A stretch of DNA of 64,000 nucleotides from Angiostrongylus vasorum (taxonomy: Eukaryota > Nematoda > Chromadorea > Rhabditida > Metastrongylidae), in the NCBI GenBank assembly GCA_018806985.1, contig JADANN010000409.1, positions 682,001 to 746,000 on the forward strand, written 5' to 3'. Shown here in pieces: positions 52,062 through 63,665 of the stretch. The notes beneath the pieces were generated by a model that had not been told where the DNA came from, searched no databases, and saw nothing but the letters and a program-made list of their open reading frames with translations. Each line of letters opens with the position of its first letter. Within the stretch, counting starts at the first letter, position 1. Both the position numbers and the translations under genes were made by a program.

Positions 52062-52599
52062 TTTTTAGAGTTTAATATAGTGACCGTCCACCCTAACTGA
52101 CGTATGTCAACTATCCTAGTGAAATCTGTGCGTATTTAAAGATTTAATGTCATGCCGGTGTTGAACACATAATGACTGGCATTTATATCCTCTTTACTCT
52201 ACCGTACCCACATTTAACGAAGTTTCCATAGTGCACGTGGGTAGAAAACGTATAGTAATCGAATAATATGGTCATTCAATGGGAATATGTTGAAGATCTT
52301 GCCTATTACCTTCACAACAGCTGAACTACGCTTTCAGAAGTACAACCGATACATCATATAAAAAAACCTTAACAGTTCTGAACTTCATAGGCCCGCCTGT
52401 GTGATCCAGCTAAACACATCTAAAAGTGACGCGTTAATAAGCGGGTTACATGACTAGAATAGGTGACAACAGATTAGAATAACTCCATAAGAAAAAAAAA
52501 CGATCCCCTCACACTTTTAATGGATGAGGTGCGGGCAATTACCACTCACTTTCAACTTTGATTTACTGTCTGTTCTTTTTTCACGATGGAGCATGACGT

Positions 52600-53060
52600 C
52601 AAATATTACCACAGAGACACTGAGGTATGACCAAAACTCGGAACTTCGGTTGTGCTTCGAACCCGCGATTACCCCTTCCGAGGGGTCACGTTTTATCTAC
52701 TGCACCAACCCTAACCCCTTGCTTTGCTTTTCTCTGGGCCAGTTTTTTTTACAGATGCCTTTTTCACATAAAACCCTGCCATGAAGAAAATAGGCAGAAA
52801 ATAAAATTGAAAGCAATGTGATTTCGAGTCCAGCTTCAGCTTAACTGGGTTCAATGCTGATTTGTGCCCATCAAATCATTTTCCTTAAGGGATGATTGCC
52901 GATAGTGCCGTTAGGGCGAAAAGAAACTGGCTGAGAGAAAGGCAAAAGGCCTCGGTTAGTTCACCGGATAACTTGTGAGCCCCGCAAAGGGCAATTGCGG
53001 GTTCGAAACGCAGCTCAGATTCCGGATTTTGCTCATATTTTAGCGTCTTTGTGGTTGTAT
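52600..53060. repeat. Foldback family variant between G-alpha and release-factor genes
   Basis: Left: CACTGAGGTATGACCAAAAC then a TTCGAACCCGCGATTACCCC block. Right: GGGCAATTGCGGGTTCGAAA then GATTTTGCTCATATTTTAGCG. Inverted arrangement with an AT-rich middle. It occupies most of the gap between the two convergent genes. Confidence 0.6.
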
Positions 53061-53914
53061 TTCCCATTCTGTCGAACTAACATCCATCACAGAAGATGTC
53101 AAATATCAAAATGCAGCATTAATAGACTTCTTCCAATTATTTCCTAGTAACTGTAATATTTCAGCTGCGATCAGCACAGGACGCTCTCAGTTACTATCGT
53201 ATGCTGTTCTTAACCGCATCACCACCAAAACGTTCGTTCACTCATGTGATATCGCTTTTAAATGCGCCAAAGTTAAGCGATATGTTAGCCGATTCATTAC
53301 AAAGAATATTTAAATTTAATTCTCAAAACACAACAGCTTCTTGATCATCAGATGTGTCCCTAAATAAGGCATTAAGAGAATTTACGCATTGGTTTCGAGC
53401 AAAGCACTGTTCACTGGATTGCATCGTTGCTTAGCAGCACGGTTTATTTCACCTCGTTCACATCAAGCCCGACGATGTTTCATTCTCTGAGATTTGCATT
53501 GGAAAGGAAGGACACAGTAAATTCTTCCCTTTTCTTATTCCTAGTTTGATTTGCAATTAAATATTGTTCACATAATTGTAAAATAAAGTGCTATATTCTG
53601 CATGGATATCGTGAATAATCAAACGAATTTTATTAGATGAAAACTGTACAGTGGAATTAATTAATTAGTTAATTAAAACCGATTAGTTGATTGGAATTGA
53701 TTAATTATCCCTATGGCACAAACAGACCCGGAAGAACAGGGAATGCCCTTCTTGCGTTCAGTGCTAAAACATTTATGTTCCAAATTTGTAACACAATTTA
53801 TGTTAACTAGTATTAGCTGCTACTTCATGGTACACATTCACCTGCTGCAAATTGTCGTATGTAAAAGTGCAAAACAACATTGTCTGTCTATTTGTAGGCC
53901 TTTGTTTTTCTTTT

Positions 53915-56900
53915 CTAATCCAAAACACAATGTTCAATTATGTGTTTTAACTTCTCCTCTTTGTAAAGTTCGTTTAACCTTTGAAGAATGTTGTGCAAAG
54001 AGTCCTGACCACGCATGAACTCAGCTACATTCGGCACCTAGAAACGACACTGAAGTTGAAAATATTTTCTCCAAGAGAAAAGGGATTGGGAACAAAACAA
54101 ACGCAAAGCAGCGATCAATGGAGCATTTCTATTACATTTAAACATTCTAATAAAATATTTTTGTTTCGAAACATTTTCGACATTTCTATCCGGAAGCCCA
54201 GCTAAGAGTACACCAATACCGGTGCCAAAAATCACCACCATACTGTAACCAAAATAATCGCATGATGGCAAATCTCCCTCTGATCCACAAGCGCGGCGAC
54301 TGCCTGAGGTAGTGACTACCTAAGGAAGGTTTCGGCTAGGCTGCCTCACTACTCCAGGAAATTACAACGGCTAAACTAGTAAGTTTCGCGAATATGAAAA
54401 TTATACTAGGGTCCGCACCGCACAACCAGTGAATACGAGCTATCCAAGTATCCATGTAATAAAATATTGGTACTAGATTTGTCTGCGAGCAGCTGTCTAC
54501 CTTCAGTCCACATTAGCTGGATTACCTTTAATGAAAATCTGGGAATACCATACCATGGACATTTCTGGATTCCAGGGAGAAGTGAGTCGATCAACATTTA
54601 AAGACATTCATAAAGGTCGAAAACCCTCAAGCGGCAGTCAAACCCACAAGAAGACAGTGGGTGTAGGGATGTAAGGAAACTGATCTAACGCAGGAAATGA
54701 TGGGATCCGTATAATATATGGTATCGAGCTGTAAAAAGACAACAAAATAAATAAAAATAAGATAAAAATAATGAAAAATAAAAGTATGACGCGATGGAAT
54801 ATATAATGTGACTTATTTATTTATATGACCTAATAAACTGATCTTATTTAGCTGATACGAGCTTGGTATAGGTCTTCGTTGTCGTTATCGTTGTTGTTTG
54901 TGTTGTTGGTTGATGGCTGACGTTCCGGCGATTTCGCCTTCTTCAGAGCCGTGATGTTACGAGTGCGACTGGCCCACGTGTTGTTCACGTGGGGTTGCGA
55001 GCGAGGCACACCCAGGGGTCAAAATATCGTTTTGAAATAGGGCGCCAGGTCACGTGTGATAGTGAGGCATTCGTCTTTCCGGTTCATCCTTGGATTTGTG
55101 AAATTTATCCAAAACGCCTCAAGAGTCTTGCGCGTTGATGTTTTCGATTCCTGCTCCAGGATCCGCACGGTCACTTCAAAATCATCGCCGTTGTGCTTTT
55201 GTGCCATATGCATACCTGCAGATGCAATCTATGTTCCGTTACTCTGTCATGCTGATAGTTGTACGTTCGGATTTTTTCTGCTCGTGCTTTCGATCCAACC
55301 TGCAATTTCCTGTCCGAGGAGAACTTTTCACTAATCTCGTCGACTTTTCGTTGCATAAGAATCGCAGCTAATCGTTTGAATGCAATCTGAATATTGAGGT
55401 GCTGAAACCGCTCTTCCATACAGTGGACGACAATTCCCGTCTCGGTATGAGTGAGTCTAACGGCTGTCGATCGTTTATTTACATTCTGTCCTCCCGGTCC
55501 AGAAGCCCGCATAGTTTCCAATTTCACCGACTCGGCTGGAACTACCACGGAAACCTCTTCTGGCTCAGGAAGAACGGCAATACTGGCAGTACTAGTATGC
55601 ATTCGTGATTTATCAGTTTGAGGAATTCGTTGCACGCGGTGGACACCGGCTTCGAATCTAAGGTCAGCATATGCGTTTTCACCTTCAACAGCTACTAGTG
55701 CAGAGCGCACTCCACCGAGATCAGATTCTTGGATTTGAAGTGGCAACCACTTCCATCCACGCCACACCGAGTACTTCGAATACATGTCAACAAGCTCACC
55801 AGTAAAGAGCATCGCTTCCTGACCACCAGCACCACTGAAATTCGTTACCTTCTCCTTCTGAATCTAACTACGAAAAATAACAGGAAGTACTTCAAAACGA
55901 TGTTCTTTTAACCTCGGTATGACTAATCAATATGTATTGTTTTTTTGATAATATTAGACGAGGTTGATAAACAATCTTTATTCGGCTAACGTTTCGACGT
56001 CTTTCACTTAATCAGGGGCGATGATCCGAGTCTATGGTTCACAGTTGATCGTCTTCTCGATGAACTCTGATAAAGGCGAAGGCGTCGAGACGTTAGCCGG
56101 ATAAAGATTGTTTATCAACCTCGTGTAAGCTTATCAAAGAAAGAATACATATTGATTAATCATACCGGGGTTAAAGGAAAGTCGGTTTTGAAACAGTGCT
56201 ATGCTCTATGCTAGCTCACAATGATGTCGAGTTCTGCAGGATGGATTTCTCGGGAGAAAAAACAAGCTGTTATCACCGGACAATCACTATTATCAACAAC
56301 CAGCATCCTGTATCGACGAGCGCTGCCGAATGAGCTTGCATCATTCCAGTGGTGTTCCCCTGAAGAAAATCCGACTCGGTACGACGACGAAGATGACACA
56401 TCGAGAAAACGAACAATTCTGGACTATCGACTCGGATCACCGGCTCCGATGAAGACGAAAACGTCGAAATGTTAGCAGATTAAAGAATGTTTACAAATCT
56501 TGTGTAAGCTTACCAAAGAAAGAATACATGCTCATATGAAGAAGTGTAGCATAAGAAATTTTTTCGGCGACGACCTTCTTCACAATAATTTCGAAGAATT
56601 TTTCAGAGACAGATATTCGATTTTTTATTACTTTTACATCGTCCAACACCACATACTGCACAAATTCCGTCATCCACAAAGGTCTCTGGATTTGCGGGTG
56701 GTTTCGGCTGCTGCTTGGGAAGTTTCAGTCCTCTCCAAAAACATCGTTGAGTTTTGATCTAATCGACTCTTGATGGAATCTTAGGACAGCTGTGCTAGGA
56801 GTTCAGCGAGCTGTGAAAGTTCGCTTGCTCAATGGTGTTTCAAACTCTATTACTACGCCACCAGAGCCCTGCATTCAACGCATGTAACCCAGTTGGATAT

Positions 56901-58044
56901 ACAGAAATGGTTATAAAGTAGAACAAAATAAATGAAAATTTTGGAAGATGTTGGCGTCCTATGTACACAAACGTTTAACTGACTGGAAAATCCTTTGACG
57001 AAAACTTGGATCGACCTCCTACCTAATGGTCGAATTTCACCTCACCACGTTACTTAGTATTTGCATGCTCTCTTCCACTTAACTAGAATGTTGGCAGCTC
57101 GCCAAGATTTTCTTCTGAACCTTCCAGAAACACTAGCCAAAGAATTCCCAGGTTGCTGGTCCTCGTGAATTGAAGATATGTCTACTATTCTGTGACTAAG
57201 TTACTGTCAGAACGAGAAGCACTCCTGGCATATATTTATTCAAAAACTTTCCAGTTGGAACTGTCATATTCTACATTCAGTTTGCATCATTCCTTTAAAA
57301 ACGACCCCACGTCACACAACAACGTCTCAGGAGTACCCACCAGCTACACTATGGCATTAAACTATTCGGAGTTACTGTGTTAGTGACAACACGTTCGCTT
57401 AGGTAAACAAATCATGCTGTGACGAATAAATTCTCAACTGATACCCTTCTTGATCTTGCATCTATAAAGAAACTTTCTAAAAAGGGCCTGACCTTGTGAA
57501 CTCCATCTGACATTTTCGTAACATGTCTATCTCGGTAATAGGCACAATACGATCAATGAGATCCTTCTCGGCGGATAGTAGGGCTTCCTCCATCGCTCCT
57601 CGCTCCTCTTCAGCCATCATCCGAAACTCAGCATCATGCGACGCTTAACAGAACTGCTGTAGAAGCAGTGTAATAGCAGTAAATCAATGGTCATCAACTG
57701 ATTATCTCATCTCTCTAATACATTTGCAAGTCAAATACTTGCGAAAATCCAGCGCAATTTATCCTGAAATCACTTAATCCAATTTAGAAAAGACTAGAAA
57801 ACAGAGGAACCTAGACCACACATGTCATAAGAGCATCTAGTTGCTGGATCTCATTTCGTTTCTGTCGAACCACATGAGAAGCTTGACATATGCTGTCCCA
57901 ATACGGTACTCGTAGATGGCCATCAATAGAATCTCCACAACGGCAGGCAGCCAAACGAGCGTCGATAGCTGCGAGGAATGCGGCGCCTTTCTCACCACTA
58001 AGGACCGCTCGGGCTATTGAAAAAATCGAATTAGAGATTCGCAT
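53915..58044 (-). CDS. MTRF1L: Mitochondrial class I peptide-chain release factor (mtRF1a/MTRF1L type), complete
   Basis: Terminates mitochondrial translation by recognising UAA/UAG and hydrolysing peptidyl-tRNA. Exons: 58044-57822, 57643-57493, 55834-55216 and 54037-53915; joins T|CG, AG|T and phase 0 all agree, giving 371 residues, near the human 380. The N-terminus MRISNSIFSIARAVLS is basic and stop-free, like a mitochondrial presequence. Domain 1 includes EERGAMEEALLSAEKDLIDR and SGAGGQEAMLFTGELVDMYS. The codon-recognition motif PxT is PQT in HRVQRIPQTDKSRMHTST. The catalytic GGQ is in RASGPGGQNVNKRSTAVRLTH. The C-terminus is EFMRGQDSLHNILQRLNELY ... IIEHCVLD-stop. Intron 3 starts with a truncated Penelope copy directly at the donor; intron 2 contains a foldback element and SINE remnants. 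Start chosen as the first ATG giving a presequence in the right phase. Confidence 0.95.
54185..54445 (-). repeat. Dispersed ~400-bp repeat fragment, in release-factor intron 3
   Basis: ATCCGGAAGCCCAGCTAAGA ... GATCCACAAGCGCGGCGACT ... GCACAACCAGTGAATACGAG. Confidence 0.65.
54460..54730 (+). repeat. SINE family 2 fragment in release-factor intron 3
   Basis: TGGTACTAGATTTGTCTGCG ... ACCCTCAAGCGGCAGTCAAA ... TAACGCAGGAAATGATGGGA. Lies just 3' of the Penelope copy. Confidence 0.5.
54813..55215 (-). mobile_element. 5'-truncated Penelope-like copy 2, at release-factor splice donor
   Basis: Minus-strand copy of the last 400 bp of the Penelope element. It carries the C-terminal endonuclease coding end, uninterrupted (HNGDDFEVTVRILEQESK, then LTITRDLAPYFK, stop), the post-stop region, a hammerhead-like motif at 54915-54950 and the same 3' end (CATATAAATAAATA type). 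Similarity to copy 1 begins at or within a base or two of the exon/intron boundary (GTATGCATA here, GTACGCATA in copy 1). Compared with copy 1 it lacks about 130 bp before the ribozyme-like motif, or copy 1 gained it. It shares the orientation of the host gene. Confidence 0.88.
54915..54950 (-). ncRNA. Degenerate hammerhead-like motif in release-factor intron 3
   Basis: Reads GGCT-CTGAAGA-A-GGCG-AAAT-CGCC-GGAAC-GTC-AGCC on the minus strand. Same architecture as 17717-17752, but GAAAC has become GGAAC, which should impair the catalytic core. It is transcribed in the sense of the host gene within the intron. Confidence 0.5.
55907..56176. mobile_element. Foldback (MITE-like) element with ~100-bp inverted arms
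   Basis: Left arm 55907-56005 and right arm 56078-56176 are near-perfect inverted repeats (core ACGAGGTTGATAAACAATCT against its complement), with about 70 bp between them. The right arm contains a CTCTGATAAAGGCGAAGGCG...GTTAGCC stretch resembling the hammerhead-like motif. A diverged half copy of the right arm lies at about 56440-56540. It lies in intron 2 of the release-factor gene. Confidence 0.8.
56440..56540. repeat. Diverged second copy of the foldback arm
   Basis: GACGAAAACGTCGAAATGTTAGC followed by a stretch similar to GTTTACAAATCTTGTGTAAGC and AAAGAAAGAATACAT, which corresponds to the right arm at 56078-56176. It suggests two insertions or one larger nested element. Confidence 0.5.
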
Positions 58045-58269
58045 GATCTGAAGAACAGCTCAGTAAAGATCTTCCTGTTATATTCACGTATGGGACTCCG
58101 ATGGGTCAAAACTCGACAAACACGTCTAGTTGTTCGAAAAAAAGCCGTGAAACCTAACGGCTCATACGAAATACGGCTGCGTTTCACCAACGAAGAAACG
58201 TATTGCTATGTTAAATTTTTTATTTGCTGCTTACTATGAATTTTTCACTGCACGGTATTAAGTGAAGTA

Positions 58270-58590
58270 CAACCATAATCATGCTGAGATATTTGCAAAA
58301 ATCTGGACCGCAGGTGTCTGCGGTGGAGAACGAACGCGCTACTCTTTCCAGAGGATAACGCGTTCACCACCAAACCATGTGGGTCCTTCGTTTCACCTTT
58401 CTCTCAGATGGTTATCGATCTATGGCACTGGTAGATAGAAAACTAGCTGAGAGACAGGCGAAACGAAGAACCCGCACGGTGCAGTGGTGGACGCGTTAGT
58501 CCCTGGAAAGAGTAGTAGCGCTTTCTTTACCCACCGCAGACACCTGTGATCCGGAGTTTTGCAAATTCAGCATCATTGTGGTTCTATTTC
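58270..58590. repeat. Foldback element
   Basis: Ends CATGCTGAGATATTTGCAAA on the left and TTGCAAATTCAGCATCATTG on the right; arms carry the GCAGGTGTCTGCGG / CGCAGACACCTG blocks. Located just upstream of the release-factor start. Confidence 0.75.
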
Positions 58591-59065
58591 AAGAAACGTA
58601 TTGCTTTTTAAATTTTTTGTTCACAACTAAATAGCATGAGAAATTCAAAGAACATAAAACAACAGATCAACGAAATATGCAGAAATCACTTAGTGGAATT
58701 TTGAGCACAAAGATCTAGAAACTGTGAAAGCCCAACCGAAGCTTTTCATCACCTGAATAGACATCCGATAACTCCTTGAGAACGGTGTGTATAGAAGGAA
58801 TCCTTATATACGATAGCGTTAACCAACGTGAACTTCACCTACTTCCAATTAGTTTGTGTCTCCACAATTTGTCTCCATCGGGCGAACAACTATTACCTAC
58901 TGAGATGTCACATGCCCGAGTGGATCAGTTGGTTCTCCCTGCACAAACGACGCAGACAGCATCAATTCTCAGATACAATCCTTTCGAAAAGCTTTACTAT
59001 TTAACCGGTGTCTTTCTGCTATCCAATTAATATTCCATGACTTTTTAGTGCTGAACAGCTATTAA

Positions 59066-59697
59066 TCAGCGGTTGTCCTTAAGACGTAGCTCTTGCCCAG
59101 CACATATATATTTCGACATTCGTCGATGTAGGACTCCTTTCCTCAGCTGATAATGTCTACTGCTAGGATCAATAACTTGCTCATTAACAATCAATGAACT
59201 CTTCATGGTTTTGTAGTCTCCACGTTTCCCGAGCGTATACAAAACAGGTGGAATTGTAGAGTCCAGAAGGTAGGCGCGGAGCCAGATGTTTTTCGCCTTC
59301 TCCACCTCGTCATCCGATGATACCCCATTCCAGTATCCGCATAATACCTCGAGATTAGAAAGGAGGAGAAAATAATTTGCAAGAATAGAAGGTACTGACT
59401 AATACAAATCTCTCTTTACGCTGATGATAATGTTACGGTAAACCACTAATTTCCTGGTGGTGAGGAACACGCCTAGCTTCGTTCTACCTTTTTCTTTTTT
59501 CTTCTTGTGTACTGAGCAGAAGCCCTGCTCTTCATGGCACTTGCGACCACGTCTCCCAGAAATCGCAAGCCTCCGTCTATCATATTGGCGACGGGAAATG
59601 ACAAATGACTCATGCTTCTTGGTAGTTTATTTTGCTGTAGAGAGCTTTTTTTTCTGCAGAATTTGGAATAACTTAACACCTTATTCAACACAGACAT
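59066..59697 (-). CDS. Small unrecognised two-exon gene, possibly mitochondrial
   Basis: Exon 59697-59488 begins ATG with MSVLNKVLSYSKFCRKKSSL and runs through MIDGGLRFLGDVVASAMKSR to a lysine run before a GTAGAA donor. The second exon, starting about 59347, reads VSSDDEVEKAKNIWLRAYLL, then PPVLYTLGKRGDYKTMKSSL, and ends ELRLKDNR-stop at 59066. If joined at 59347 both ends are phase 0, giving about 163 residues. The acceptor (CTCGAG) is unusual, and the second exon is also open further upstream, so the join is unsure. The start resembles a mitochondrial presequence (basic, no acids). It lies 1 kb upstream of the release factor on the same strand. Family not recognised. Confidence 0.5.
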
Positions 59698-59954
59698 TGT
59701 AACAAGTGTTGATCGGGAAAAAGCTTTATTATAGACCTAAAAATGTGCAAAAGGCATTTTTTCGGGGAACCATTGACTAGTAATTTGACTCATAATCGTT
59801 TTCTTTTTTTAGCTCAATTTCAATCGCTATAAGGTTGTCGTATAGAATGGGTGGATATAATGAATGTAGAAATAAATGCAACAGAAGATGCAAAACATTT
59901 CTAAATGCTGATACGAATGTTCTTGTATGATGTGACAATGGTAAACAATGGATA

Positions 59955-60355
59955 CCTACTTGGATACTTGGACGACCCGTCCTCACTGGTTTTGCGGGCC
60001 CCAGCATATTCTCCATTTTCGGAGCTTTGCTAGTTTAGCCATTGTGTTTCCCTGGAGTCCAGTCGTTGTCATCCTGGCCAAAGTTTGTCCCAGATCGTCA
60101 CCACCACAGGCAGTCGCCGCCCTTGTGGATCAGAGGGAGATTTGCTACCAAGCAACTAGTTTGATACCAGGACAGTAATGGATCCTGGTATTGGTTTATT
60201 CTTGGTTGGACTTCCTGATGGAAACGCCGGACTCCTTCTCAGCTTGGGGAGACCTTGCCGAGGGGGATGAATACCCCGGCGTACATCGGAGCCCGACACC
60301 CAGGAACACCTCACAGCCACGATGAGACGGTAAACCCTTTGGAGGATAGTAAGCA
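59955..60355 (+). repeat. Dispersed ~400-bp repeat
   Basis: CTTGGATACTTGGACGACCC ... GGCAGTCGCCGCCCTTGTGG ... GGAAACGCCGGACTCCTTCT ... AACACCTCACAGCCACGATG. The most complete copy. Confidence 0.8.
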
Positions 60356-60599
60356 ATAGTATGCAAAAACATACAACATGAATATCTAAAGCTAAAGGTC
60401 AAAGTCTCTTCTGTAATTATTTGATGTTCTCAACCTCCCAACTGCTTTATTTATCGGAAAATTATTATCTATTGTCGAGAAATCAGCAGGTCCATAACGA
60501 TACAAAATTGAACGTCATCCATTGCGCTCTCCACAAAAAAATTAGGCGTTGACCCTACCAGGTTAACCCATTCACGACGAGGAAAACGAGGAAACGCGT

Positions 60600-61680
60600 T
60601 CCACACTAAAGTGTCCAGACTTGGGTTTAATTTTCAGTTTAGTGAGTCCCAGAACTTCTTTACCGCACTATGTATTTCGTTCAAAAAGCTAATCGACAGC
60701 AGATCAATGTAGGCAGGGTGAGACTAGAACAGCCTTTCTTTACACTTAATGAATTAAAAAAACTTCTTTTCGAAAAAAATTCGTTGATCAGCAATTCGAT
60801 AACAACCAAGTGTTCTATCATTTTAATCACTATGGTTACTGTATGGAATACTGGCATTATAAGAGACACAGAAATCGATTCAACAGACTCGAGATAGGGT
60901 GCAAAATACTTCCAAGTGCTGACAGCAATAGATTTGCATAATGTGCCATAATAACACCTGGTAATACCTGGCAAATACTAGCGTATGTATCATTCACATT
61001 CAAAATAGCGGTGTGTAACGCAGTTGTCGAACGCGCCCTGCAACACACACGGGATCTATCCTGCGCTCAAGGCTCACCAAACCTTCCATCCCTCCGAGGT
61101 CAGCAAATTGATACCAGACTTGTCTGGTATGATAGCAGCACTGGCTCGATACATCGGTAGGCCACCGCAAGTCATTGTAAAGACCAGATAAGCATGCAGT
61201 AACCTTCAACGATGCTAAATTAAGTCGAATACACGGCGCACCCTCAGAGATTGTTCAACGCCGAGAGCTTTTTACCTTCTACTTACAAAAAGAAAATAGA
61301 GGAAACCCAAAATTCTGTCATGTACACAACCTCTAAAGATTTCTAACTTTTAAAAAAATCTTTCTTATTCTCAAAAAACCGAGAGGTCAGCAGCCGACGA
61401 AAAAATTGCTCGTACTCCAATGAGACAGCCGCACTAATGAGGAGCCGCCGCGAATGGGTTAGAATGAGAGAAGACAAAGCGGTGTTTGGGTTACTTGAAC
61501 TTATTCCACCCAGAATGAACATTATAGTGCCCACAGCGTTGTGGACCGCACAACCGGATGGACAATTCAGTGCCCACACTGAGGTGAGTCCCAGAATTTT
61601 TCTCTGTCGGACTATGCATAGTCATTCGATAGCTAGTTGAAAGCAAATCAAGATATTAGGAGTAAGACGAGAAAAAGCCA
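60600..61680. repeat. Dispersed ~1-kb repeat, with SINE insertion
   Basis: Contains CACTTAATGAATTAAAAAAA...CTTTTCGAAA, GTGCTGACAGCAATAGATTTG and GTCAGCAGCCGACGAAAAAA, matching 30950-31930. A family 1 SINE sits at 61005-61275. Another fragment lies at about 62200-62460. Confidence 0.5.
61005..61275 (+). repeat. tRNA-derived SINE (family 1)
   Basis: Head GTGTGTAACGCAGTTGTCGA, B box GGGATCTATCC, body CGATACATCGGTAGGCCACC, tail CAACGCCGAGAGC. Confidence 0.8.
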
Positions 61681-61814
61681 CTGCCTACATTTAATGGTTA
61701 AAAAAACCCCTTCTCGAAAATGTTCACTGATAGGTAATTTGACTAGCAATTAACTGTTTACTTGTTTTTATCTGCTGCCTAATAAAATTTTTACGGCAGG
61801 GTATTAAGCGAAAT

Positions 61815-62135
61815 CAGCCACAACGATGGTGAGATACTCGCAAAACTTGGACCCCCTGCCAAATCGAACCACGACTTCCCTTTCGGGGGTCTCGCACATT
61901 ACACACTGCGCCACGGAGGCTTTTTCGAAATCGCAATCTTTACTTCCCTATTTACTGCCTACTACAATCTTCACGCCAGGGTATCATGCGAAATCAACCA
62001 CAACGATGCTGAGATAATCGCAAAAGGGCCTCTGTGGCGTAGTGCGTAATGCGCGAGCTCCCGGAAAAGGAAATCGTGGTTCGATCTGGCCCTGGGTGCA
62101 ACTTTTTGCAAATACCTCAGCATCGTTGTGGTTGA
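61815..62135. repeat. Foldback element with tRNA-like arms (variant)
   Basis: Outer ends CAACGATGGTGAGATACTCG and CTCAGCATCGTTGTGGTTG. The right arm reads TGGCGTAGTGCGTAATGCGC (A-box-like) and GTGGTTCGATC (B-box-like); the left arm is its complement. Related elements lie at 48350-48560, 19725-20110 and 52600-53060. Confidence 0.7.
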
Positions 62136-62494
62136 TTTAAGAATTAACTGTTATTTCTTTTTTGGTCCCTGTTACGCGTCATGGTTATTTTATGGAAACT
62201 GGGGAATAAAAAATACAGAAATGGATTAAACATGAGTTGGAAAATCCTTCCAAATGCAGATTGCAATGTATCTGCATAATGGCCATATTCATACTCATAG
62301 AACGATAGAGCAAAGCTTCTTCCACAATCCTGTCATATTCAACTCCCCCGCCTACCTCCCCCCCCCCAAGTGCTCCATTTATTGAGAAAGGATTTTTATT
62401 GTCAAAAAAACCCTGAAAGTGAGTCAACGAAATATTGCGCGCAGTCCGTTAGGCTAGCCGAGTTTGGTTGTCTGTGGATAGCAATGATAGATAT

Positions 62495-62770
62495 AGAAGG
62501 TTACCCTTCGGCCGTGATCAATCCCCAAAGGTTATGACATGCATTCGATTTTACTAAGCATCGTTAGATGACTACATTCATATCTGGACTATACAAATGG
62601 CCTGCGGTAGCCTATTGATGTATCGAGTTAGTGCTGCCATCCTCCGTGAGAAATCTGGTTTCCAATTTACCGACCACGGAAAGATGTAAGGCCTTATAAG
62701 CCCGGGGCGGGATCGAACTAAGAACATGTGGACAGCCAATGCTAAGTGGATGCCATACACTGTGCTCAAG
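62495..62770 (-). repeat. tRNA-derived SINE (family 1), diverged
   Basis: CTTCGGCCGTGATCAATCCC ... GCCTATTGATGTATCGAG ... GCGGGATCGAACTAAGAAC. Minus orientation. Confidence 0.65.
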
Positions 62771-63269
62771 CGTTTTCAGAGTGCTGCTTGGTCGTTAGGC
62801 TGTTTTTCATCCAGTAATTAGACAATATATAAAGCGAAAAGTTTGCTAGACAAATACGTCAAAAAAAAATTCAGATTTAATCCTGTTCATTCCTTTTAAC
62901 CCTGTGTATCACGATGCAAACCCCTTCATAGGTTCCACAGGAATCAATCTTAGAGTTATAGTCACCAAATACGACTTTCTTTGATGGTGTCAACTCTCTG
63001 TGAAGCTTCATCATTTCTCCGGTAATATAATCGAAGAGCTGAGAACTTCACAGACTTGAATAAGAGTGTTCCACCACTTTACAGGTACAAGTATATACTT
63101 GCACCATTCTCATTAATTAGCTAACATGAAGGTTAAAAAAAGCCAACTAGAACTACAACAATAGCTAATAACTACGGTGATAATTACTATACTAGGAATA
63201 ATTAACAAGTACGCCGATAATTATTGCGCTCTACGCGATATAGTTTTAATTTTGAATTCTTCTTAGGAG

Positions 63270-63665
63270 AAACCACCCAACGGTTTACCGTCTCATCGTG
63301 GCTGGGAGGTGTTCCTCCTGGTTGTCGTGGGGTAGCGATGTACTGCAGGGGGATTCATCCCCTTGGCAGGGTCTCCCAAGCTGAGAAGGAGTCCGGCGTT
63401 CCCATCAGGAAGCCTAGCTAAGAGTAAACCAATACAGGGATCCACCACCGTCCTGGTATCAAAGTCGTATGGTAGCAAATCTCCCTCTGATCCACGAAGG
63501 CTGCGACTGCTCATGGCGGTGAAGACCTGGGGCTGACTTTGGCCAGGCTGACCTCGGGACTCCAAAGAGCCACAATGACTTAACCAGCAAATCTCCGAAA
63601 AATGGAGATTACGCTGGGATCAGCACAACCAGTAAGGACGGGCCGTTCAAGTATCAAGTAGCAAG
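63270..63665 (-). repeat. Dispersed ~400-bp repeat
   Basis: CCCAACGGTTTACCGTCTCA ... GGCGTTCCCATCAGGAAGCC ... GACGGGCCGTTCAAGTATCA. Complete, minus orientation. Confidence 0.8.

Noticed and set aside
55399..55608. Plus-strand ORFs over 55.1-55.9 kb.
   Set aside because: Antisense shadows of the release-factor exon.
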